NCBI GenBank assembly: GCA_015501055.1 | Contig: JADNYV010000496.1 | Span: forward strand, 1-25,208 | Direction of reading: 5' to 3' | Source: Mucidula mucida | Lineage: Eukaryota > Basidiomycota > Agaricomycetes > Agaricales > Physalacriaceae | Length of the DNA stretch: 25,208 bases | Shown: positions 9,241 through 19,733 of the stretch, piece after piece | Numbering within the stretch: the stretch's first letter is position 1 | How the letters are laid out: every line of letters begins with the position of its first letter | The notes under the pieces: generated by a model | What the model was told of the DNA's origin: nothing | Databases searched by the model: none | What the model saw: the letters and a program-made list of their open reading frames with translations, nothing else | Made by a program: the position numbers and the translations under genes

Positions 9241-10221
9241 TATGAATAGTCGTCGAAGGAACTTTGTACAGGTTTCGTAAATGATAAGCAACAAATCTGG
9301 TTATTGCCTATATTGTTGGGGGTGGACAAGACGAAGACTAGACAAGTAGCGATGAAGCGCGCTCATTTTTTTATATAGGATGCACAATGGACGGAAGTGG
9401 GGCTGGACGGGGTCGACTACTTTTGAGAGACGATGTCCGAGGGTCCGAAGCAAATGAGCAAAGGGCACGCTCCGATCGTCCGCATGTCTATGGTGTGCTG
9501 CCTGGCGAACTAAAAAGCGTGTCAGAAACAGTGCTTTCACAGAGGTATAGTACTGACCTGCTGCCTTTATCGCAGAATAAGGTCATAAACAATGAACGGC
9601 AACGGCAGCTCAGCCAATTCACCGTCATCGAGTTATTGCTGTCCGCCACGCCAGTGACCCGGGCTCCCGTGCCACAGCGATAGTAGCATCGCAAAACGGT
9701 GGACTTGCGGTGTTTCCGGCGGCGTGCGATCTGTTATTAATGACTTGTCGTCCTCATGAAATATGCTGTGGTCGTTTAAGCATACAAATAACGTCGCACT
9801 TGACGAAGGCACGCACTGTGAGTGTCGGAATCAAAAGATCTTAACTTGATTAAGGTCGGACTGGTACATGTCCCAGAACATGACGGCTTCCATTTTGCTT
9901 GGTGACCTCTAGCGACGTAAGCCATTAGGGTGTGAAGGAGTAACTGGTGGAAAAGTCGGTATATTGGAAAAGAAACAAGATGCACTTTTTCAAGAAACAC
10001 TCAAATGAACAAGGTCTTGTTCAGACGCCCAAGGCCGTTCCGTGCGCCTTTGGCGATGTTTGAGTAGCATTTCGATGCCAGTCGAGTGTTCTCAGGTAAA
10101 GGTAAAAAGGGAGCCGTCAAGATAGAGATGGTGGTGGTCAGGAGGAAACCGAAACCAAACAAGATCACACAACGCGGTTCGCGTCTAGTTCACGTGTTTT
10201 ACTTTGACTTTACCAACCACA
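9241..10221. other. Region between G1 and the HNH gene
   Basis: No recognised gene. An open frame at 9387-9683 (ATG at 9387) could be a small gene, but its protein shows no domain and codes mainly for polar, low-information sequence. A candidate 30-base intron at about 9546-9576 is too short to trust. A TATA-like tttttttatatag lies at 9366-9378. CACGTG occurs at 10191-10196, 26 bases before the HNH gene's ATG, possibly in its promoter or leader. Confidence 0.4.
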
Positions 10222-11520
10222 ATGAGCCTCGAATATCGAATAGAGCTATCGGAAACAAGCTCTCCAACTCACGCGCCTTTGATTCTACGTATCCCTTGCC
10301 AACATATACTGCAACAAACCACCAACGTTGAGGCATGGCTTCTCTATCTTGGCTTCTGCGTCTGCGGTGTCTCAGGATCGCTGCATACTGCAACCTCAGA
10401 CAGGAAGGCCACGGGAGTTACTCTGACTATCATGAACCTCCTCCAGTCTGCTGAGGAAGACGTTATTTGCGGATACACCCCGAGCAGCAGCGCGTCCTTG
10501 ACATATGAAATATATGCTCTCGTAGGTCCGTCAGCATCAAAGGATCGACAGTCTGTGAGGATGCCTGTGTCCCCATTTTACCAAGGATGCAAGGCTCGGG
10601 ACGGCGGTTGTGTCCTCCAAAACACCCTCAATTCCTCCGACTCAAAGCTTTCTGATTCGCAACGGGTTCAGTGGAAAGACTTAGCACTGAAGAGCTGCCA
10701 GGCAATTCATTTGTTGCCTCACTCCAAAGGCAACGTCGTAAGTCGTTCATTCATCTGCAATATCGTTCTTTCACACTACTAGTACATGGACCTCATCTCA
10801 AAGGCGAGAGCACCAAATGCGCAAGACTACATCGACAAAATTGATGACACTCGAAACGGCTTAACAATGGACGCAGCACTCTATGCAGCTTTGATGCCCA
10901 AGTACGGCGCAGCGTTTCTTCACGTTTGTTCTTCTATTTCTTTTACACTTTCGAGTCTCACACAGTTCAAGGTCCCTAATGAATATATGGCGGTCGAAGA
11001 TGTAGTCTTACATGACTTGGACAAAAGAGTTCAGGACGAAGTTCACTGCCACTTTCTCACTGACGAAGTTCGCAATTCTCCTTGCGTCTTCAACCCTGTA
11101 GACAACGGACGACTCTGGGACAACAAATACCTACGTCAACCCGAGGACCGGTCACACTGGCCTCCCCCATTTCTTTGGGACTTCTTATTCGGAGTGACGG
11201 CTATCAAGAACTGGGCGACCCTCGAATCACTCCCCGCTCTTCTCAAGGCCGACGAAAGGTATGCTGTCCACGGTAAAGATGACAACGGATCTGGGAGTGT
11301 TAGAGGAAGTGCCAGTAGCGGTGATGCTCGAGATCTCTATGACACCAAGACTGACGAACAAGATGCAGATATTGGGGAGGAAATGCATGACATTGTCGAT
11401 GGGTACGATATCTGGGACATCATGGCTTGCATCGTGCCGGCCCACCGAGTTTCATCCCATGAGGAGGAGGCTCGTGAGAGAGTTGCACAATGGCTCAGTG
11501 GCACCGGTATGGAATCATGA
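10222..11520 (+). CDS. HNH-domain protein (HNH_2-like), intact
   Basis: Exon 1 is 10222-10737. A gtaagt...ctag intron (10738-10782) precedes exon 2, and a 42-base in-frame intron (10924-10965) is likely but could be retained. The protein is about 403 residues (417 if the second intron is kept). The ATG at 10222 is the first in frame. The middle holds the HNH core typical of mushroom proteins: CKARDGGCV, then AIHLLPHSKGN (H163), then DDTRNGL (N197), then AALYAAL, where the third HNH residue is Tyr206 instead of His, then FKVPNEYMAVEDV. The C-terminal 150 residues are acidic and low in complexity. HNH proteins are metal-dependent nucleases in general; the His-to-Tyr change makes full activity doubtful. 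These fungal proteins are numerous and their role is unknown. Its reading frame is clean, unlike most neighbours. Confidence 0.85.
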
Positions 11521-12632
11521 AGAAGCTTGTACTATCTATAGTATATGGGTGTTATAAGTAGTAGAGCAGATTTACAGCACCTCCAAATTCAAGCACTGAG
11601 TCTGGCGCTTTTACGAGTCACTCTTGTTGATTCCTCCCTGGCTTGCTTTCACGTAGTACGTACGCGTACCCCGCTCTATCGTGCGCCCGCCCGAGTCCTC
11701 CTCTTTTACGATACGCATCTGATTCATGACAATCTCGTCAATTCAAAGCTCAGTAACGACTGTTTGAAGAGTAGAGACACGACATACTCTTTCCTCACAC
11801 GTAATAGAGGGCTACGGGCCGGGTAATCATCAGTGGACATGGATTCTGCAATGCTTTACTTACGTGACACACATTGTAAACGCCGGCTCAGCAGCAAAAA
11901 GCCTGGGGTTGTTTTGTCATGCATCTAGTACTGATAGAGGTTCCAGTCAAAAGATAGGGGCTGCATACGCCCGCGACACTCTCACATCCATACACTACAC
12001 CCATGCTCGAGGAACTCGTCTTTGGCATCGGGATTCGGTGCGTCATATAGAAAGTCTGACCTCCAATGCGGAGCGTGGTCTGCACGTGATGCCTCACCAT
12101 GCGCGACTTCCATCCGATCTGTCAGATCCTAAGGTCAAGCGCCCATGCTCGCTGCAGGAACTCTGTTCTATTATCTAGTCTTCCTGTCGGCCCTTGATTG
12201 TCTTCTGGAAATAGTCCCTCCTCGGAGGCGGAAGGTCCGTTCGTGCAAGGCGTCAATCAGACAGACACAAAGGCCCTAATGTTAGGCAAAAACGACACGC
12301 GTTTCACGATGCAGACTGCTTGTGCTGAACGTCGAACTGATAGAAAGGCAAAGAACGGCGAACCCAATTGAATGCCTTCCGATACTGGAAGATCCAAGCG
12401 TGTTTCTTGGGCAAAAGCTCATTCAGCGAGTCCGTGAATACTTTGTTGAAAATTCAATCATCCAGCGCCAAAGAAAGATTGGTAGAAACCCAGTTGCGCT
12501 GTCAGGTAAGCAATTCCGGTGTAATTGAAGAGCCGGATAAACCATACACGAGAGACGAACCCCCGAATCCTGTTCTATCAGCGCCAATCAATTCCGTTCA
12601 GGTCGCAGCAACTTTTAAAGCGACCTTGGGAC
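11521..12632. other. Region between the HNH and ADP-ribosyltransferase genes
   Basis: No convincing gene. Bases 11545-12178 contain only short open frames without recognisable content on either strand. CACGTG occurs at 12083-12088. Bases 12322-12504 are open in two frames and end at a good splice donor (gtcag|gtaagc, about 12505), with a good acceptor (ccgttcag) at 12600. An upstream exon of the gene that follows may therefore lie here, but the join cannot be fixed from sequence alone. Confidence 0.35.
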
Positions 12633-14410
12633 ATGATATGCTCTTCACTCCAGCTCCCACCAGTCACAGGCGAGTTGCACTTCATGATTAGCTTTGGGTC
12701 CAACTCATTGCACTTACAGCGTACTACTATGGTCACCGTAGACTGGTTCGCTACTTCGTGTATCAGCTGGTTTCACTCGCATCCAAACGAAGTGCTCAGA
12801 AATATTGTTGCTCATATCAATCCAGCGCCATCGACTTCGGGAGACATCTTTCGACCCGACGAAGTGTTAAGCGCTACCACACAGCGTAAAGTCGATGCTG
12901 CCGCCGAGAGACTCGTCCGCTGGGACAAGCGACCTCCTGACGTTGTATTTCGTGATGGCTTTGAGCCTCGCGAGAGGCCGTCCCTTCAATCCTTTCCCGA
13001 TGCCGCCTTTAACCTTTCGAACTACGTGCATAACAATGCGCCGTCCATCTTTGTCAGCACTAGGCGATACTTCCGCGACAAATCCAAGGCTTTGCGCCGC
13101 AAGCAGAATACCCACCATCTCACATACTACGAGTATGAGATTTTCGCTTACGGAGGCATCGATGTGAACCATGTTTTTGGTAGCCATGCAAGGTTCGAAC
13201 GGCATGAGATCGCCTTTCCTGGCGGTATCCTACCCCGCTTTATTCGCAGCGTGCGCGTACATAGGAAGGATCAACCCGTTGGGATTGTTCAGAATCCGCG
13301 CTTCAGCAACTCCATAAACCCAAGCGGTCAGATTGTCGCGCTCACAAAGATCCCATGCCCTGTCATCACAAGAAAGGTCGTGTATTATCCTCCCGAAGAT
13401 GCAGACGCCGTTGGACATGGGAATGACGAGCTCAGCCATCGTCCCCGCAATGACAAGACCTTTAACGCCGACAAGGACTGGGACGACCTGATGCGCGGCG
13501 GCGCTACTGTCGCAGACCCGCTCCTCAAGCACGCGCTCTCGCGGCCATGTGTAGCCGCCGTTAAACACCCGACTGAGTCTGGGATCGCGTACTTCTTCTG
13601 CTGGAACATGTTTGTCGCCATCAAGATCGCGAAGGGCCCCAAACACGCGACGATTGCTTGGGGTCCTAGGACAATAATCAAGGACTGGCCATCCCTTGTC
13701 CAGGCCAACTTTGGATACGTCGACGCAGTCCTTCTCAACCCAAACAATCAACGGCAGATGTACTTTTTCTTCCGCAAAAAGTGCGCCCGGATTCACATCA
13801 AATCAGGTGCGTTCTCTGTAGTTGGTGATACGGCAAAGCGAGGCTGACTGGAGCCTGATATTACTAGGAAAAACTGATGAACACATCATCGACGGGCCCA
13901 AGAACATCTCGACTGAGTGGCCGTCTCTCAACAAGGCTGGTTTCCACACCGTGGATGCCGTCCTCCCGCACCCCTTCGAGAAATACAAAGTTTTTGTCTT
14001 TAGTGGCGAGCGCTACGTGTTCATCCATTTCAATTTCCAGCCAGGTACGTGTTATGCGCGTTCCTTGCCCTGTGTAAAGTTGAAAAGTCTGTCTTAAGGC
14101 GGCAACCAGGATTACATCGTCTCTGGACCAACGCTCATCACTGCCCATTGGCCGCCCCTGAAGAAAGTCAATTTCAAGACAGTGGATACTATCCTTGTGC
14201 ACCCCACTGATGTCCAGAAAGCTTATGTGTTCTCTGGAGATCAGTACGTGCTCATCGAAATGCAACAAGGTAACATGTCTTCATTGCGAATTTCAGTGGA
14301 TAATAAAACTAACTATGCATGAACTTGAAGATGGAAGCATGGTTCTCATCAATGGTCCAAATCTTGTGCGCGCCGATTGGCCGTCGCTTCAGAAGGCCGA
14401 GTTTTGGTAA
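12633..14410 (+). CDS. ADP-ribosyltransferase domain fused to four-bladed hemopexin-like propeller
   Basis: Exons 12633-13806, 13868-14044, 14099-14269 and 14331-14410 join in frame at phase-1 introns, giving about 533 residues to a TAA. The start is uncertain: 12633 is the first in-frame ATG, and 12729 or an upstream exon is possible. The N-terminal half matches the heat-labile enterotoxin A-chain type of ADP-ribosyltransferase. It has RWDKRPPDVVFRDGF (R96), FVSTRR (S142-T143) and HEIAFPGGI (E192, the presumed catalytic Glu). The first Glu of the usual ExE is Arg190. The C-terminal half has four hemopexin-type units: CVAAV, VDAVLLNP, VDAVLPHP and VDTILVHP, each followed by an aromatic strand and alternating with GP...WPSL-type strands. 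A closing segment after the fourth unit completes the propeller. Such domains modify host proteins or nucleotides in known toxins; the substrate here is unknown. No clear signal peptide is seen. The frame is undamaged. Confidence 0.82.
13807..13867 (+). other. Intron between hemopexin units 1 and 2
   Basis: It begins gtgcgt after TCAG and ends ttactag. Exon 1 ends one base into a Gly codon, and the next two introns (14045-14098 and 14270-14330) break the frame at the same phase in the same kind of Gly/Asp-rich loop. Each hemopexin unit is thus roughly its own exon, consistent with growth of the propeller by exon duplication. Confidence 0.7.
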
Positions 14411-14986
14411 GAGGTTGACTTACTGTCCTCGCTGTGTAAGTTGTGTGCTAGTTACGTTTAAGTTGTACTTCTAGAATCTAAGTATCCATAAATGCGAAAG
14501 CTGTTCCGTACAAGTTGTTTCACAATCTGTAGGCATCATGTAGTTATTGTTCGCCGAGTTAATCATGGTCGCTATTGTTTTGACCTCTTCTTGCTTGTAG
14601 TCGACTTCCCGTTAATGGCAAGCCATTCAACAGCTTGTCAACATCGCTAATGTGTTCAGCGTTCTTGCACTTCGCTGGACCCCTTGTAATTGAGGTGGTC
14701 GTTACCGGGTGCTCACCATCAAGCCAATTGTATGGTGAATAAACTTTAGACGGTGAGCAAGTAGGTTAGCAACTAATCATTGTCAGCTCGCCAACCAAGC
14801 TCCTCTAGTTCAAGAATTTAACGCACTTGCTTTGTGAATGCCGAGCCTTCCTCCTCTCCTTGAGCAATGGTTTAACAGCTGTTTCGTTCTACTGTTAACA
14901 ATTGTTGTCTTTGGCTCTGACTCGTCGGGATTGTTCGCATTCAGGCTCTTGCCGGGGCTGCTTCTTCTCGCGAATGAACAAGAAAT
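14411..14986. other. Convergent intergenic region
   Basis: This region lies between the plus-strand ADP-ribosyltransferase gene and the minus-strand SRP68 3' end, so it should hold both 3' untranslated regions and polyadenylation signals. It is AT-rich; aataaa occurs at about 14738 (gtgaataaac). No open frame of interest was seen. Confidence 0.5.
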
Positions 14987-16832
14987 CTACTTTCCCCACC
15001 AACCACCCAGTAATCCACTCAACCCACCGCGCGATACCGGAACCTGCGGCTCCTCTTCCCTTTCCTCCACCACCATCTGTGTCTTCTTCTCCTTGTCCTT
15101 ATCCTTCTCGCCCTCATCCGCCACCTCCAACCCCGCCCTCCTCCTCAACGCGTCCAAATCAATCTCCACATAATTGAGCGCACTGTTAAAAAACGGCGGT
15201 TTCTTATACTCCTTCGGATCCTGCGTGAGCGAGCCCCCATTATACGCCAACCACTCCCTCTTCGCCTGCGCCTGGTCTCCCAAAGTCTCCGACTCCAGCT
15301 TGCCCAGCTCAGTCGCCGTAAGCGGGAAGAAAACAATTTCTGAAGATACGGATAAATGCGACTGTGTTTCCCGAATGTGGATCGCCGCATGTCGGTGCAG
15401 CGTCAGCGCCTCGGCGTACGTTTTGACGGCAACGAAGCACCGCGCGAGGTATAGACACCTGCTCGCCTTTATGTATGATATCCGGGCGTCGACACCGGAT
15501 GCCAGATCGGAGTTGTCATCGACGATGCTTAGAGCGCGCATTGGGTTAGGCTCTGCATGACGGTGTCCAGGAGCTTTACTACAGCGGGGTAGACGCGTCC
15601 GTCTGTGGCGCCCTTTGTCGTGGGTAGGAGAGCCTGCATTAGCCGGAGATCACGTTGAATTCGACCAGTTGGTAAACAATGTAGGCGTGCACGAATGAAA
15701 TGTCGCGAGGTCCAGAAGAGGTCTGCGCATCCGCGAGCTTCTTGGCGACTTCCTCGGCGTCGCTCAAGGCGAGAAGAATAGCGTCGTAAGCAGCGACACT
15801 CTTCTTCGAGTTGGACTTGCCCTGCGCGTCCGATGACTCTAACTTTGCCTGAGCATCTTGCACCTTTAGGAACACGTCCACAAGCTCCGGGTTGCGCACT
15901 GGTACCGGTTCGCCTTCCCACACGATCTCGCGTAGGGTTTTCCTCTTGTTCGTGCTCTCCTCCTGTTTCTTGAACGCCTCTAATAACGCATCGCACCCGT
16001 CAACGAGGACGTTCCTGTTCGTTGCAGCAACTTCGCCGACAATCTTGTCCACATTGTATGCTTCAGCTCTTCCGAGCTCGTGTGCGCAATAGCGAATCTC
16101 TGGTCCGATCTCGTCTCCGAATAACGTAGCGAGCGCTTGATCTTTGCTAGTTCGCGCGGCGCCGGCAAGTTCATCAAGTAAATGGCGCGCTACGCTGAGC
16201 TGCACCAAGGCGTCGTCAAACTCTTCGCGATAGCGCAAGAAACGGCCATTGAGGATAAGGGTTGACTTCCAGGAGACCTTCGGCCGAGAGACGCGATGAT
16301 GCGTAGAGTGTCTGACAGTGAGACAAGAGCTGGGTCGACCAGTTTACACTGCGTCTAAATCGACCGGTAGCACTGTGTCGGAGAGTGGTGGCATGTTCTG
16401 TGTTCTTTTGGGATTGCGCAAGTAAGTCCTGCGAGTATGCCCAAGCGCGTTCAGATTCCATGAGGAGTAGTTGTAGACTATAAATGTTGAGTAGTAACTT
16501 TGTAAACGACATCTAGACACGTACTGCCCATCTTTGATCATCTCTGGCTTGAGCGGCGGTAGTTTCTTAAATTCGCGCCCTTTGCCGTGGGTCATCTTTA
16601 ACGTTGACCGGGTTCGATGTGTACGATTCGCGCAGTGTTTCCTGCAAAAATATTGATGAGCTGCAGCTTGTCAACATTTAAGAGACGGACCTGTATCGAG
16701 CAAAGTCGTGATAGCGTAGCTCGTACGCGTTCCGCTGTTCGTTGGAGAGCTGTAGGGCTGTAAAGTACTTCAGTAATTAGGTATTATAGTCGTGTATGAC
16801 TACGCACCTCGAAAGGAAAGATTTTCCGACAT
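14987..16832 (-). pseudogene. SRP68: Signal recognition particle subunit SRP68, three frameshifts
   Basis: SRP68 binds 7SL RNA and SRP72 in the signal recognition particle that targets nascent secretory proteins to the ER. On the minus strand the ATG at 16832 starts MSENLSFRALQLSNEQRNAY. Exons are 16832-16808, 16757-16691 and 16641-16525, then from 16477 onward, with three small introns. Landmarks are YHDFARYRKHCANRTHR, MTHGKGREFKKLPPLKPE, the ERAWAYSQDLL helix, NGRFLRYREEFDDAL, and a C-terminal PFFNSALNYVEIDLDAL with the final GLSGLLGGWWGK (stop at 14987). The frame is broken near 16260 (about 11 bases missing compared with the fragment at 4665-4692), near 15662 and near 15542. SRP68 is usually required for growth, so either an intact copy lies elsewhere or these are sequence errors. 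Identity is clear; the functional state is not. Confidence 0.85.
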
Positions 16833-17323
16833 TTGTGCTGGAGATGATCGTGGCAAGAAGACAAAGATGCGCTGTCGATCAAATCCGGCAATCAACGCCT
16901 GAGGCGCACGTCGGTACTGTGATACTGGTAGACTAACGCATACGAGATTGTGTAGGTTCAGAATTCAGTGCGCCTCTTGAAGTGATGCTCAAGGCCCAAG
17001 GGCTTGTTTGATTTCTTCAGTCGAAAGGAATGGTTGACCAGGGCGTTTGATACGGTATCGACGCGTCGCCGCAGCTGGATGTACGTTTTATTTCCTACGG
17101 ACAATTCATTGAGTCAGTTACAAGTGATGCTTGAGGTCAGTCAAAGGTATCCGTCATTCCGAACTCGATTACATTCCCCAGTTTTATCCCAAATAGATTG
17201 GCCTACGTTACTTCCCTTTTCCTTCAGAACTTGGCGAAAGCAGCAATAGTATTCGGCGCGTAGCGGATACATCGACAGTACTGATCGGGAGCAATTTGAA
17301 CGTAACAGCTGAACGGTCATGGC
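16833..17323. other. Divergent intergenic region
   Basis: This region lies between the SRP68 start (minus) and the small gene at 17324 (plus), so it is a likely two-way promoter. A 17004-17249 open frame shows no recognisable content and is probably chance. No regulatory motif stands out. Confidence 0.4.
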
Positions 17324-17768
17324 ATGAGGAGGAGCAGACCCTGTCCGCCGAATTGGGCAATATCATTCCTTCCTCCGATCACCACCTCGCCACCAGAACC
17401 CGGCTCGCCGTCGCTCTCGACGCCATCGTCATCATCGCCGCCGCCAGATGAATTCTTCCCGCAAGAGGCCGCCCGGACCACCGACCTGCTGAACATGGTC
17501 GCCAGCGGCCTCAACTCGCCCAGTTCATCTAAGCGTCGTCCGTTCGGCGGCTCATCCGCGCGTGAATCCAAGTCTCGCAGACGAGAGGGTCCTCAGAGAG
17601 GTGCAGGTAGCGCTGCTGCGTGGGAGAAGGATAACGGCAGCAGCAGCAGGAAGGAAGATATGATTGACAATAGTGCTGTCGATTTTCTTAGGAAAGGTCC
17701 GTGTCCTCTTTTTTTGGGTTCGCGTAGCTAACCCTATCTCAGAAATCGGAGACCCGTTCCTTGAGTAA
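17324..17768 (+). CDS. Small Pro/Ser-rich protein of unknown function
   Basis: The ATG at 17324 opens exon 1, which ends at 17696 (AAAG|gtccgt). A 46-base intron with a T-run and a gctaac branch-like site ends ctatctcag at 17742, and exon 2 closes the frame at TAA 17766-17768. The join is in frame and gives 132 residues. The N-terminal third is rich in Pro and Ser. A helical-looking segment FFPQEAARTTDLLNMVASGL follows, then a basic Ser/Arg stretch, and the C-terminus reads VDFLRKEIGDPFLE. No family is recognised. The well-formed splice sites and clean frame support a real gene, but the start could lie upstream in another exon. Confidence 0.45.
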
Positions 17769-18469
17769 ACTTTCGAGTTTCGTGAGTCAGGTCTGCATTT
17801 CCTTACGCCGCGCTGAATTGCATAGCAGAAATCTGTATCATAAAGCTGTAACTCTCACCGATGAAAAACATTCTCATCCTAAGACTGAAATTTTTTGACA
17901 ATCTTGGATCCACAAATCATCGGAGGAGGACCGTCTTATACTTGCAGCCTTGTGAACCTTTGCGTCGTGTACAAGATGACGGTCTTCGACACCTTGGTGT
18001 TGCGACAGAGGTCCCGGTTGTATTCGAGGAATTAAGGCTTTCGGTGGAATGCTTGCCTCAAACGGAATGTTCCTGACTTTTGCGTCCTCTTGCAAATGTG
18101 TATCCTCAGTGTAATTCATTTTATCTCGGAATGGACATTGGATACAGGCCACCTTACCTCGGTTTAGATAAAAGCTCGAAGGGTCGAAAGACCAACTTGT
18201 TTCCTGTGCACCGCCACCATGGCGTCCTTGCACTTCCGGTTTGGCGATGCTGATCTCAATCAAACGTTTACTGCACATCCCTACAAGCCTAATGAAACAG
18301 TGGCATGGTGAGCCGTGCGGCAAAGCGTGTCGATACAACAGTGATAGTGCGAATACAAGATGAATTGTGCTCTATGTGCCTACTGCCACTGCCAAACACC
18401 TGCAAACAGAGAGATATGTCTTGCACGTCTCTCTCTCACTGATCTGCTGACCTTCCTGTTACAACAGGG
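17769..18469. other. Region without a recognised gene
   Basis: The longest open frame is on the minus strand (18338-17874, 154 codons). It has no recognisable domain. A good donor-like site inside it (ccgag|gtaagg, about 18161) suggests it could be an exon of something, but no matching acceptor gives a sensible product. The rest is unassigned. Confidence 0.35.
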
Positions 18470-19131
18470 TGGGATAATCTTATCTTTGAGCCTTTCCCAC
18501 CGCCTTCAATATCTTGGTCCTAGCGGGCAATCCATACACAAACAACCACAACCAAGACCATGTCAAAATCACTTATGAAAGAGCTCAAATCTGGGGCTAC
18601 CTTTTCCAATCGCCCTCCACCATCTACTTTGATGTGCACACCAACTTGTCTGGTGAAGAGCACAAAAAATATGCTATCAAGGCCGCGTTCAACACCAAGA
18701 TGGTCACTGATGAGCTCACTGCGAGCTTTCAAGGCCTGCAGTATCTAATTGCAGATGCCAAGTTCTACGGAGAGCGCCTTCACCAGTATGATATTGTGCC
18801 AAAGCACTATGGACTGTGGCACACGGAAATGGAGGGATGGGCAGGTGTTATGATATTTATGTAAATGGAATGGGGTGGGGACTCGTGGTATGAGCTTAAG
18901 GGCAAGAAATATGATACTCTCAAAAATAGGTTTGCCTTCCGTTCCCTGTCATGCAAACACACTTACTTCCTTTGCCTTTACAGGATTCGCATTGGGCGGA
19001 CTGTAGAAGCACTTCACAACTTTTATCTTTGGCACGGCCAACTCAAAAATGACCACCATATTCTATTTAATCCCGCATTACAGCAGTGTCTCCTCATTGA
19101 CTTTTTACAGGGAAGAAAGCACCAATGTTAG
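18470..19131 (+). pseudogene. Kinase-like family copy F, divergent, truncated
   Basis: This is a distant member of the family at 5755-6977. The N-terminal part is reduced: FEPFPPPS at about 18489 is followed by a frame change. Then come IWGYLFQSPSTIYFD, YAIKAAFNTK (the lysine strand), ADAKFYGERL and VPKHYGLW. An in-frame TAA at 18862-18864 falls where the other copies have a hydrophobic residue before EW. The conserved intron (18930-18983) is present, and exon 2 reads RIGRTVEALH, then WHGQL and LLIDF. The copy ends at a TAG at 19131, without the third exon. HGQ stands where active phosphotransferases have HGD, as in copies B and D. It lies tail to tail with G2, ten bases away. Confidence 0.72.
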
Positions 19132-19141
19132 CACAATCTCC

Positions 19142-19733
19142 CTATTCTGCCCACCAACGCCAGATTCTGGATTTGGTGAAGACAGTGCGGTTGTCTTCAT
19201 TCCTGACAATCCTGGCCCGGAGACTCGGGATATCAGCTGTCATCCGGCCTGTAACCTCCGCCATTTTCTCGGGCGCGCGCGCAAGAGTAAAATCAAGCTG
19301 GAGCCCGTCAGGGACAGCTCCGTCTGAAAGAGCACCATCCGAACCCGAGCCCGAGCCCGATTCGAGGCCCGGGTAGAATGCGATATTCCCAATGTCATCT
19401 TCCTCGTCTGGATAGAGCGCATCGTGATCTAAAGAGAATGTATGTATGAGCTTCTCGGTGCCGCACTTTGTTGTGCATACCTTTGGTAAGGGCATGAGCA
19501 GTAGACCGACGGACGGGAGAGCTCGGAGTCATCGTCGGGATCTCTTCGAGAGCAACGAGAGTAGCATAAAGCTGTTCGGAATTTTGAAGCGCATTGCGGG
19601 CGATTTGTAAAAGTTCTCTTTTCGTCAGCTTTGAAGTACGGAGAAGCGCATTACGCAGCGTGTCCTGCAGCTCGCGGGAAAGCTTGATAGCAAGCGCAAG
19701 CTGGCGTTCGAGAGCTTCCGAACCTGTCTGCAT
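19142..19733 (-). CDS. Gene G2, short paralogue of G1
   Basis: Exon 1 runs from the ATG at 19733 to 19481. A 52-base intron (19480-19429, gtatgc...tttag) and exon 2 (19428-19142) give an unbroken 179-codon product. The N-terminal helical segment with TLRNALLRTSKLTKRELLQIARNAL is clearly related to G1, and the intron sits at the same place and phase. After the intron it becomes acidic (YPDEEDDIGN) and has a Gly-Ser run, then a short basic C-terminus ending WRWWAE. It lacks the later part of G1 (the EIKKK and FVVRD region). It follows kinase copy E on the same strand, as G1 follows D. Function unknown. It may be a truncated copy that kept a clean frame. Confidence 0.62.

Noticed and set aside
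9051..9329. Minus-strand open frame with a weak match to the minus-strand translation near 2720-2750
   Set aside because: The shared stretch is only about twenty bases and could be chance; the region is better explained as the G1 tail.
13230..13796. Long minus-strand open frames opposite the ADP-ribosyltransferase gene
   Set aside because: The plus strand has clear domains and spliced continuity; the opposite frames have none.
14838..15173. Plus-strand open frames over 14838-15177
   Set aside because: They lie antisense to the well-supported SRP68 C-terminal exon and owe their length to its composition.
15639..15700. A 44-base GT-AG intron that would remove the second SRP68 frameshift
   Set aside because: It would delete a segment expected to be coding (RIQRDLRL-like) and leave the third break unexplained, so a frameshift is the simpler reading.
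17874..18338. A 154-codon minus-strand open frame
   Set aside because: No recognisable domain, no supported splice partner and no counterpart elsewhere in the window.
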